In this document: positions 9,819 to 17,960 of the stretch, piece after piece
How the letters are laid out: every line of letters starts with the position of its first letter
Position numbering within the stretch: the first letter of the stretch is position 1
NCBI GenBank assembly: GCA_002402105.1
Contig: NVVD01000014.1
Coordinates: forward strand, 21,874-85,873
DNA length: 64,000 nucleotides
DNA from: Candidatus Cloacimonadota bacterium
GTDB taxonomy: Bacteria; Muiribacteriota; UBA6191
Direction of reading: 5' to 3'
Notes under the pieces: generated by a model
Database searches by the model: none
What the model was told of the DNA's origin: nothing
The model's input: only the letters and a program-made list of their open reading frames with translations
Position numbers and translations under genes: made by a program

Positions 9819-10386
9819 CCCTCAAATCATCTTTCTTTTTTGTTTTTTTATTCTAGGTTGCAATGAAAAAAAATTAGAAAAAAAAGTCCCTAAAGTTTTA
9901 ATAAAAAAAGAAGTAATTTCTCCTTTATTAAAGAAAACAGCTATTCCGCAAAAAACTATTGTTAAAAAGGTTCTCAAAAAAAAAATAGCCCCTAAGATAG
10001 AAACTAAACCTAAAGTAAATTATATAGTTTTAAAAAAGAAAGTTTACCAAACTTTAAAATCAAAAACTTTTTCTAATGACTTTTCTAAAAATATTTTACT
10101 GCTTTTTCCAAAACTACAAGACGCCGAACAAAAGTCTCTCATTAAAAAAGTTTTAGAGACTACTTTATTATCTAGAAGTTATACAGGTAGAAAGCCGTTT
10201 TATTTACATAAAACATTAATTGCTCTTAAACTAAATAAAAAACAAAAATTGTTTATACTACAATCTCTAAAAACTAGTAATACACCATCTAAGTCTCTTG
10301 CTAAGCTATACCTTAGAGCCCTATATAATAAAAATTTTGGCAGTAATTACCATGAATGGTATCAAACCATACTAGAAAATAATTAA
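9808..10386 (+). CDS. Lysine-rich lipoprotein, unknown function
   Basis: The 192-residue product has a lipoprotein signal peptide with lipobox ILGC at residues 15-18, predicting a lipid-modified Cys18. Residues 20-75 are dominated by Lys, Val, Pro and Ile in irregular repeats (KKxxxK), probably an extended linker that crosses the periplasm or binds an anionic polymer. The C-terminal 110 residues look alpha-helical and globular. It overlaps the upstream gene by 11 bases, so the two are probably co-translated and may act together. It converges with the 512-residue gene and overlaps its stop by 4 bases. I see no known domain. Confidence 0.65.
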   Translation: MKNNPQIIFLFCFFILGCNEKKLEKKVPKVLIKKEVISPLLKKTAIPQKTIVKKVLKKKIAPKIETKPKVNYIVLKKKVYQTLKSKTFSNDFSKNILLLFPKLQDAEQKSLIKKVLETTLLSRSYTGRKPFYLHKTLIALKLNKKQKLFILQSLKTSNTPSKSLAKLYLRALYNKNFGSNYHEWYQTILENN

Positions 10387-11921
10387 TCCCAATCTCTCTC
10401 AGATAAAAAGTCATCCCCGATATCTAAGTTTGGGGGACGTAGTTTTAATTCAAGAGCTATTTCATAGATTCTTTTGGCTAATTGTTTACCCTCATCTGTT
10501 TTACGATAAGCATTCAAAGCACCCTGTGAAATTAAATTTGAATCTTGAGCCAAGGCTGTTTTTTCCCACTTTTTCACAAAACTACTTAAAACAATTTTTT
10601 TAGATTTTTCACCTTTTTGTCTATTATATAAATCATTAAACCTTTGAAGTTCACCCTCATACATTACTGAGTTTTCACGATCACGCTTTAAAATTTTTTC
10701 ATGAAGTTCATCATACTCTTCTTTTAAGACTTTTCCTTTTTCTGTTTCTAAGTAAATTTCTAAGGCTTCTGAAGTTTTTTCATTATCAAGTAATAGGTCT
10801 TCTGCATCATCAAGTTCACGAAATAACCATCTTTCTTCATAGTCTGATAGCTTTAAATTATTTCTTACTTGAAAAGCCTTATGAAATTCTTCTAAGACCT
10901 CTAAATTTGAAGAACTCGCTAAAGCCAACTCAGAGTCATCTAGTGGTCTAAGATCTAAACTATCTGTAAAACTTTTTGCATTCTTAAAGTCACTTTCTGA
11001 GTACTCTAGTCTAGTAACAGGTACTCTCGCTAATGCTCTTGATTTTATAACAGCTTTTTCTACAATTTTTACTTCTCTTTTATTTAATTTAATATCAAGT
11101 TTTTTTTGTAAAGAATCTTTACTTAATTTAGACTCTGGTGATAAAAGCCTTTTTGTTATTTCTTTTAAAAATTGGTTTGACTCTTGATATTTTTCTTCAA
11201 AAAATAATAAATTAGCTAACCAAAGAGCCTCTTCTTCAGAGTTGCCATATCTTGAAAACTTTTGAATTTTCTCTCTTAATATTTGAATTTTCTCTTTATC
11301 ATTAGAAGGATTAAACATTAAATAATAGTATAAAGCTGAAATTGGAACTTCACTCGGATCTCTATGAGATTTTGTGAACATTTTTGTATAGTTTCTTTTA
11401 TATATCAAAAATCTTTCATTTATCTTAGATAAAGCTTTTGGCTGACTTTTAAACTCTAATAGTTGCTCGTAAGTATATCCAATTTTTTGAGATTTAAAGA
11501 GCATTTTTGTTAGTTTAACCCTTATTTTATCATTTTTAGTATTTAGCTTAAGCAGATCATAAAACTTTTCAAAGGCTCTTTTAAAATCTCCTTGCCCCAT
11601 ATAATAACTTGCTAGACCAAAAAAATACTTTGCTTTATCTATTTTTTTAATTTTTTTAAGAATCTTATTACAAACTTTCATCTCAAACTCTATAACACCC
11701 TTGGCACAGTTTTGACTAGCTTGAGAATATCGTTTTATCAAATAGTTTGATTTAGATAATATAGTTATTCCCCTTTTTGAATTAAATTTAGAGGGGTATT
11801 TTTCTCCGTAGTTTGATATTTTTTTAAATTGTTTTTTTTTGTACATATTCTCAAAATCAATTAAATCAATTGAAAAAATACTGCCAACAAAAATAAGGAC
11901 TAAACAAATAAGTAGTTTCAT
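10383..11921 (-). CDS. Exported helical-repeat protein, third gene of an exported-protein operon
   Basis: The 512-residue product has a signal peptide (residues 2-17) and then mostly alpha-helical, charged sequence. Residues about 100-140 (YYMGQGDFKRAFEKFYDLL) look like a TPR unit and others nearby are degenerate copies. The C-terminal half is richer in Glu/Asp/Lys and could form long helices. The DRENSVMYEGEL and DEYDELHEKI stretches have no enzyme signature. It is the last gene of a minus-strand set with the 883- and 336-residue exported proteins (27- and 19-base gaps), so a shared task such as assembly or folding of those surface proteins is likely but unproven. The start has only a weak GAGA upstream. 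Confidence 0.65.
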   Translation of the reverse strand: MKLLICLVLIFVGSIFSIDLIDFENMYKKKQFKKISNYGEKYPSKFNSKRGITILSKSNYLIKRYSQASQNCAKGVIEFEMKVCNKILKKIKKIDKAKYFFGLASYYMGQGDFKRAFEKFYDLLKLNTKNDKIRVKLTKMLFKSQKIGYTYEQLLEFKSQPKALSKINERFLIYKRNYTKMFTKSHRDPSEVPISALYYYLMFNPSNDKEKIQILREKIQKFSRYGNSEEEALWLANLLFFEEKYQESNQFLKEITKRLLSPESKLSKDSLQKKLDIKLNKREVKIVEKAVIKSRALARVPVTRLEYSESDFKNAKSFTDSLDLRPLDDSELALASSSNLEVLEEFHKAFQVRNNLKLSDYEERWLFRELDDAEDLLLDNEKTSEALEIYLETEKGKVLKEEYDELHEKILKRDRENSVMYEGELQRFNDLYNRQKGEKSKKIVLSSFVKKWEKTALAQDSNLISQGALNAYRKTDEGKQLAKRIYEIALELKLRPPNLDIGDDFLSERDWD

Positions 11922-11948
11922 TAAATCATCTCACTAAAGTTCATCAAT

Positions 11949-14600
11949 TTAAGGACAAGTTGTTGGCACATCTTGTGGTATTTCACTTCTTTTTTCCACC
12001 TCTGCCATATCTGGAGAATTTGGTAAAGTTGTCTCAAAACCCGTGACAAAACCATCCATATAACAGTTTTTTGCTCTACCTACTAAAGTACCGCCATAAG
12101 TACACTCATCACCTGCAGTTATGTAGTCTTTATAATCATTAGCAGGAGCAACTGCATTATGTCTGGTTAAATCAGCTAAAGCCGAAAGAGTTGGCAAAAA
12201 TGTTTGTTGTCCTTCACATATATGAGTAGTATAAGTAATAAATGGTAAACCAATTGCTGCATCTGCCTCCATAGCATTATACTCAGTAAGTAAAGTATGT
12301 GCTTTACCCTCAATACATGTTTCTGCTGCTGCAATTTCAGCTGGGGCTAATGTTTGTAAAATAATAGTAGCTACCCATCCTGCTGCTGGCTCACAGCCAC
12401 CAGATACTACAGGATTAGTAATTGCATTAGATATACGATTTTGTAACACCGTCACCTCTTGTCCACCAGCAAACCAATCACGAGCATATTTACCTGCTGC
12501 TATCCCTAGTGCTGGTTGCATTACTGTCATTCTATTCGCTAATATACTACCTTCATCTGTAAATTTAAAAAAGTTAATATAAGCTGGGTCAGCAGCTTGT
12601 GCTGTAGCCATATTTTGATCTATTACATTAATATCTGATTCGTAAGTTGAAAAAATTGACATTAAATCTTTGTATTCTGTTGATGATGGAAATATACGTA
12701 CTCCATCAGTAACTGTATCCGAAGCTCCATACAATCTACCCGAAAACTCTGTGATACCATCATTAGGAGAACTATAAGTATAGTCAGCTACTCCATAGGC
12801 TCCAAAATAAAAAGCCTCTAAAGCATCTATCATAGCCATATGTTTATCACAAACAACTTTTACGGGGTCAGGAGCCACAAGACTAGAACATGGTACCGTT
12901 ATAATTCCTGTACCGGAACCAGGTGTAAATGATTCTCCCCCTGTTACACTATATCCGCCTGCTTTCATAATTTGAAAATATCTACCATCACTTAAAGCCT
13001 CGTCACTTTTCCAAAAACCTGCTCCTGAAGGATCTTTTACATTACTTGGATAAGATGGATTTGATGGGTGGGTTAAATAACCTTTATTTACTGGTCCTGA
13101 AACAGTAGTCGGAACAGCAGCTGTTCCTTCAATAAAGTCTATTGTTCCTGTACGCAATTGCTTCAATAAATCTGCTTCTGCGACTTCTTCTAAAGCCGTG
13201 AAAGCAGCCACAAATTGTTTTGTTTTCGTGCCATCTTGATAAGGAACCAATGCTGCTCCCTCTCTTGAATGTAAAGATAAATAGCTATGTTGAGGCCCAT
13301 TATCATCCGTACCATTCCCTGGCCATCTATAAAAAGAGTTTCCTAGATCTGTATTTCTTTTTTGACCGCCCGCTGCTCCAGTAACTGTTCTATCATAAGC
13401 CGAGTCTTTTAACAAAAAAGCTGCAATTGCTCCTGCTCCAAGAGATACTGCTATTAAAGTTGCAGTTACAGCAAGACCAATAGCCAAACCAACTCCAAAG
13501 GTAAAGATACCAACTACAATAAAAGCGATTAAAGCGAGTGATCCTTTACTTTTTGTAACCTTTTTTTCTCTTCTATCTTGATGATAAGGACGATTTGCAA
13601 ACATTCTAAAGTACATTGCATTTGCGCCATTTTGTGGTAAAAGAATATCTCCCATTTTTAAGGGGACCATGTAACGACCTTGAACATAAGTAATTAAACT
13701 AGGGTCTGTCCCACCCACTAATAAAGCTTTTAAATCATCTTTTAAATCCATTAAGGGAACTAAACCAGCTTCAATGTATTTTTGACTCAAAGCATGAGGA
13801 GTAACACCACCACTACCAGAAACACTTGCTCGTCCTATAAATGGGCCTATCTCAACATTGCCACTAGCCGTTTGAACTTTTGACTTTGGAAGAAATATAA
13901 AAAAACAATATTCATTATCTGATACAGTACCCAGCTGTCCGCTCATCCGCTGCTCAACATCATTTGAGTCATAAGCAACATGAGTAACATTAGTATCACA
14001 TTCAAACTTTGCCCGATACAATAAACCACCGATATTTCTAAGAGAATATCTAGGGAATAAATCAGATGGAGCACCAATTCCAGTCATAATTGGATCATCT
14101 AATGCATCACGAGGAGCCATATTTTGTAAAGTAATATTTACTCTTTGTTTACCTACGGCATTTTTTGACCCATCAGATCGTTTATCATAAGTTTGATAAC
14201 CAGAAACAGCAAGTTCAGCCCCTCCTCCTGATTTTGTCCATCCTAAGCCACTTGGACCATCATTTAAAACTTTATCATAATAAACTTCTAAAGGAATATC
14301 TGTGCGACGACCATAATAATCATCAGCCCCAATACAATCAGTTGAAGCTGTTGCCCCACTACAAGGATCTTCATAACCTGAATGATCTTCTAAAGAGTAA
14401 TAATCACTATAATATCTAGAAGTCATTGTTCTATCTGTAGGCTGCATAAAATAAGTTGGAGGCTTAAAACCTTTATACTCAGTAGGATAGGGCTGTTTAT
14501 CATCAGCATCTTGCCAACGCTCCCAATTATAAACAGTTTTAGCATCAGTTTTTGATGATAAAAATAAAGACATTAAAATTAAAATAGCTATACGTTTCAT
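11949..14600 (-). CDS. Large exported protein with a Gly/Ala-rich hydrophobic segment, unknown function
   Basis: I do not recognise the family. The 883-residue product has a clear signal peptide (residues 2-20). Residues 20-345 are Tyr/Asp/Gly-rich and probably beta-structured. Residues about 355-395 are an unbroken glycine- and alanine-rich hydrophobic stretch (from LALIAFIVVGIF to AGAIAAFLL), long enough for a transmembrane hairpin. The C-terminal half is Ala/Thr-rich with several cysteines (ENPC-like, CEPAAG, HICEG, GDECTYGG, KNCYMDG) suggesting disulfides. Ala/Gly/Asp content is far higher than in the lysine-rich neighbours. The pattern fits a surface or pore-forming protein, but that is inference. 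It sits 19 bases after its upstream partner and 27 bases before the 512-residue gene. Confidence 0.65.
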   Translation of the reverse strand: MKRIAILILMSLFLSSKTDAKTVYNWERWQDADDKQPYPTEYKGFKPPTYFMQPTDRTMTSRYYSDYYSLEDHSGYEDPCSGATASTDCIGADDYYGRRTDIPLEVYYDKVLNDGPSGLGWTKSGGGAELAVSGYQTYDKRSDGSKNAVGKQRVNITLQNMAPRDALDDPIMTGIGAPSDLFPRYSLRNIGGLLYRAKFECDTNVTHVAYDSNDVEQRMSGQLGTVSDNEYCFFIFLPKSKVQTASGNVEIGPFIGRASVSGSGGVTPHALSQKYIEAGLVPLMDLKDDLKALLVGGTDPSLITYVQGRYMVPLKMGDILLPQNGANAMYFRMFANRPYHQDRREKKVTKSKGSLALIAFIVVGIFTFGVGLAIGLAVTATLIAVSLGAGAIAAFLLKDSAYDRTVTGAAGGQKRNTDLGNSFYRWPGNGTDDNGPQHSYLSLHSREGAALVPYQDGTKTKQFVAAFTALEEVAEADLLKQLRTGTIDFIEGTAAVPTTVSGPVNKGYLTHPSNPSYPSNVKDPSGAGFWKSDEALSDGRYFQIMKAGGYSVTGGESFTPGSGTGIITVPCSSLVAPDPVKVVCDKHMAMIDALEAFYFGAYGVADYTYSSPNDGITEFSGRLYGASDTVTDGVRIFPSSTEYKDLMSIFSTYESDINVIDQNMATAQAADPAYINFFKFTDEGSILANRMTVMQPALGIAAGKYARDWFAGGQEVTVLQNRISNAITNPVVSGGCEPAAGWVATIILQTLAPAEIAAAETCIEGKAHTLLTEYNAMEADAAIGLPFITYTTHICEGQQTFLPTLSALADLTRHNAVAPANDYKDYITAGDECTYGGTLVGRAKNCYMDGFVTGFETTLPNSPDMAEVEKRSEIPQDVPTTCP

Positions 14601-14619
14601 AAATTTATATCCCTACTAT

Positions 14620-15630
14620 TTAATTATGTTGAGTACTAATACTACTATCATGAATTTTAACACCTTTTTGTTTCCCTATCCTAATAGGAAAACGAAGAAC
14701 TCTTCTGTTTCTGCCCATATCTTGAGCAGTAACCATCATGCAATAGGTTTTTTCTTCTTGAAAAGTATGATAAAAAGAGTTTGTAAATACATGTTTACCA
14801 CCAATCACTCGCTTTTCAAAAGGTACTGTATCATCATTATTAATCTCAAAGCTTTTTAAATCTTTTGTTGGGTCTGCATCAAAACGAATAAATGCTTCAT
14901 CTCCACTTTGTCTATCATCAAAAGTATCAAAAACACTATCAGCATCTGTATCTTTTGGTACAGCCATAGAACATGAACCTTGGCCCCATTCACCAAGCCT
15001 AATTACAACCCGTTGCAAAGGAAAATAGTATACAACATTGGTGGATGGATCTTCAGCACCCGTATAACTACCCGCATCATTTCTTAGCCAAAAAGGTGTA
15101 TTATCTTCGATAAATACGGTAAAACGAAATCTAGTTTTTTTAGCCGCATGTTCATCGTTAGCCCCCATACCACTATATCTCAATTGTAAAAAGCTATCCC
15201 CTTTACTATCTAAGTGTTTTCCAGCTCCTGCATCTTCCCAAGAGTCTTCGTTATTTACCCAATCTCCGTAGCATCTCCCATCTGACTCACACTTTCCACT
15301 ACTTTCATTGAATGTTGCAACTCCAGTTGATGGAACTCTTGAAGCAAGTAGGTTTCTATCATAAAGTGTTATTGGCTTTACACTATCTCCAGCTTGAACA
15401 TTATTAGGCAAACCAACAGTATCGATTAACTCACCATCACTTTTAGTGACTTCTACTTTTATGTTTGGTTTAATTTTATCCCAATTGAAATGAAACCCAG
15501 ATCCAAAATAATCATTTTCCATCCAACTTTCGGTGACATATGTATAAATGGTTGTTTTTTTTCCACCAGCATATAAAATAGATAAGCTTGATATAACAAA
15601 AAATGCGACTAATAATCTTGACAGTTTCAT
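14620..15630 (-). CDS. Exported protein with an Asp-rich Ca-binding-like loop, first gene of the operon
   Basis: The start at 15630 is preferred over an in-frame ATG at 15687 because GGAG lies 8 bases before it and a textbook signal peptide (MKLSRLLVAFFVISSLSI) begins there. The mature part is rich in Asp, Gly and aromatic residues and probably beta-structured. DTDADSVFDTFDD, near residues 230-242 of this product, resembles the calcium-binding repeats of thrombospondin type 3 or EF-like loops. Four or more cysteines (GKCESDGRC, GSCSM, TYCMM) predict disulfides outside the cytosol. With the two downstream exported proteins it forms a three-gene minus-strand operon. I know no family for it; a surface adhesin or structural subunit is a guess. 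Confidence 0.65.
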   Translation of the reverse strand: MKLSRLLVAFFVISSLSILYAGGKKTTIYTYVTESWMENDYFGSGFHFNWDKIKPNIKVEVTKSDGELIDTVGLPNNVQAGDSVKPITLYDRNLLASRVPSTGVATFNESSGKCESDGRCYGDWVNNEDSWEDAGAGKHLDSKGDSFLQLRYSGMGANDEHAAKKTRFRFTVFIEDNTPFWLRNDAGSYTGAEDPSTNVVYYFPLQRVVIRLGEWGQGSCSMAVPKDTDADSVFDTFDDRQSGDEAFIRFDADPTKDLKSFEINNDDTVPFEKRVIGGKHVFTNSFYHTFQEEKTYCMMVTAQDMGRNRRVLRFPIRIGKQKGVKIHDSSISTQHN

Positions 15631-15820
15631 AAAGTATTTCTCCATAATATAAGTATAACCAACTAACTCAAAATAGCCAATCCCCAAACAAAGTTCTTTT
15701 TACAAAAAGATCAATTATTCTTTTATTTTGTCAGTCATTGTGATTTTTATCTGAAAAAAAAAATCAAGTAAATAAGTATTCACCCATTACTTTTGATTAA
15801 AAATAATGTAATATTTTATT

Positions 15821-17806
15821 ATGATTAAACTACTATTTTTTATAATTTTTATTCAATTTACAAAAGCCAAACAATGTCTACCTTTAAAGCAAATGGAGTT
15901 TTTATGCTATCAAAATTTTAAATCAGGTAATCTAAAATCTGTTGAATTTATATCTCAAGGACAACTTGTACCAAATGCATCTTTATATCTATACGAAAAC
16001 CAAAGACCAATGGTTTATATGGACTGGAACCAAAAACAATTTATTCATTTCAAACAAAACGGTGATTTATTACAAAGACTAGACAATGATGACTATACAT
16101 ACTATGAAAATGATGAGGTCGTCACTCATTGTATAGGTTCACGCTGTTCATCTCAAAAATGGGACTTTGTTAAAGTTAATACCACAAATTTACAAATTGG
16201 TGATGTCATTTTTTCTGGAAACTTAAGTATCTATGCAGGAACTGGTAAAGCCCAATTTACACATATTTCAATCTTTTCTGGCTACAAAAATAAAATACCT
16301 CAAGTACTAGGGAGTGACATGTCTGAAAAAGTTCAAATTTCAGATTTTGATGACTCTGTTTATAATACAATTAATTATGTCGTATTACGTTCTAAAGTTT
16401 TTCAAACAAACGTCAAGAAACTACTAAAAAACAAATCTTATAAACATCAGTTTTTTTGCTCTGAACTTTTTAGAAACCTTGTAAGAGAAAGCTTTCCTAA
16501 AGCCCACAACCCTCTCAATGACTTTGCTAGTATCCATCCAGAAACTCTTCTACAAAATAATTATCACTTTTTTAAGATAATTGATTTAAAGCTACAAAAA
16601 AAAGAAAATTTACAAGACTTTTTTAGTCGACGTAAAAATAAATTACAAAAACAGGTCAATGACTGGCATCAAATCGTAAGCCAACCACAAGAAGCCATTT
16701 ATCAAATTTTTGCTAAACAGTTTATCTTTCTTCCATTAGTTTTTTCTCGTAAAATGATGGAGTCAATGATTAGGTTCAGTACATCTGGTCTTTTTAAAAA
16801 AGCAAACCCCACACAAAATGTTAACACTCAAAGTATTTCAAAAAACTCTATTTTACAAAAAAATAAAAGTACTTGCTTCTCTACAAAAAAACAAAATAAA
16901 ATTTGCTTTTATACAGATGATAAATTAAGTCTTTTATCTTTAGAAGTCTTTTCTAAATCACTTGTTCCCGATTGGCTTATATATCTAAAAAAACAAAAAA
17001 TTTCTAACTATCTAAAGTTTCAAAAAACAAACAATATTTATTATGAGTTTGATCAAAGTTCTAAAGTCAGTTCAAGATATGCTAATGGCAATTTTTTAAA
17101 AATTAAAAATGGAAAAATTAAACTAAAATGTAAACAAAAATTATGCGACGCTAAAGATGTACAGTGGCAAAAAGTAGACTCCTCTCATTTAAAAGTTGGA
17201 GATGTCTTGTTTACTGGATCTACTTTTGCCTACTCTGGTAACCAAGAGTCTTATATCTCTCACATTTCAATTGTAGAAAAGATTCAAGATAATCAAGTTT
17301 ATATTCTTAGTAATGATATTTATAAAGCTATTGAGATTCTTCCTCTTGAAACTTTAAATCAAAACCTTCATACTTACTTTACTCTAAGAAGCAAAAGGTT
17401 TACGACTGAATTTAAAAAGTTTCGTAAAAACTCCCCCCTAAATATGATAGAGCTTCCCTATTTTTGTGCTAATTTGTATATCAGTATTTTTAAAAAAGCC
17501 TTTCCTAAGTTTGGGAGCAGTTTTGATGAAATCCAAAAAAACCATGCTGAAACTATTTTTTTTAATACTTATTCAAAGTTTAAAGTCATAGACTATAAAG
17601 TACGAAACAACCTTAATTTAAAACAATTGATTAAAAAACAAAAGCTCCATATCATAAATGAAAGAAAAAAGTTAAATTCCATTATGAGCTCTAATAAAAA
17701 TCAATTATATCGACTACTAAGCTCCAATTTTTCTTTAAGTCCTTTTACTCTAAATCAAAAAAGACTTAAAGACTTATTAAAGTTTATGATGTTTTACAGC
17801 GATTAA
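15821..17806 (+). CDS. Exported protein with two tandem YiiX/YebB-like (permuted NlpC/P60) cysteine hydrolase units
   Basis: The 661-residue product has a signal peptide (residues 2-16) and two copies of a roughly 330-residue unit. Copy 1 has GDVIF near 127, THISIF near 147 and FCSELF near 212. Copy 2 has GDVLF near 461, SHISIV near 481 and FCANLY near 548. The GD(V/I)(I/L)F, H and (F/Y)CSE(L) order is typical of the permuted papain-like YiiX/YebB hydrolases that act on amide or lipid bonds. Each copy also starts with a CxxxxC pair 15-20 residues before GDV. In copy 2 the CSE triplet is CAN, so activity may be altered. No ribosome binding site is evident. It is divergent from the exported-protein operon. 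Confidence 0.75.
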   Translation: MIKLLFFIIFIQFTKAKQCLPLKQMEFLCYQNFKSGNLKSVEFISQGQLVPNASLYLYENQRPMVYMDWNQKQFIHFKQNGDLLQRLDNDDYTYYENDEVVTHCIGSRCSSQKWDFVKVNTTNLQIGDVIFSGNLSIYAGTGKAQFTHISIFSGYKNKIPQVLGSDMSEKVQISDFDDSVYNTINYVVLRSKVFQTNVKKLLKNKSYKHQFFCSELFRNLVRESFPKAHNPLNDFASIHPETLLQNNYHFFKIIDLKLQKKENLQDFFSRRKNKLQKQVNDWHQIVSQPQEAIYQIFAKQFIFLPLVFSRKMMESMIRFSTSGLFKKANPTQNVNTQSISKNSILQKNKSTCFSTKKQNKICFYTDDKLSLLSLEVFSKSLVPDWLIYLKKQKISNYLKFQKTNNIYYEFDQSSKVSSRYANGNFLKIKNGKIKLKCKQKLCDAKDVQWQKVDSSHLKVGDVLFTGSTFAYSGNQESYISHISIVEKIQDNQVYILSNDIYKAIEILPLETLNQNLHTYFTLRSKRFTTEFKKFRKNSPLNMIELPYFCANLYISIFKKAFPKFGSSFDEIQKNHAETIFFNTYSKFKVIDYKVRNNLNLKQLIKKQKLHIINERKKLNSIMSSNKNQLYRLLSSNFSLSPFTLNQKRLKDLLKFMMFYSD

Positions 17807-17822
17807 ATTCTTTTTCATTCTT

Positions 17823-17852
17823 TTGCTTAAAATATTCTGAACGAATTATATT
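17823..17852 (+). promoter_or_regulatory. Possible promoter of the chemosensory operon
   Basis: TTGCTT at 17823-17828 and TATATT at 17847-17852 are 18 bases apart, upstream of the hybrid kinase gene. The leader would be about 100 bases. Spacing and boxes are imperfect, so this is a suggestion. Confidence 0.35.
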
Positions 17853-17960
17853 TTTTCAAGAATATTAATGGTAAAATAATTTTTCTTAAACTTAGCTTAC
17901 CAAACACTAGACTTTTGTTTTTATAGGCTAATTTACAGCTTCTAGGGATAAAGAAAATAC

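Noticed and set aside
11949-14600. Frames on the opposite strand of the 883-residue gene (for example 14165-14419) as genes
   Set aside because: They lack ribosome binding sites and have codon-biased, repetitive Asn/His/Leu content typical of shadow frames.
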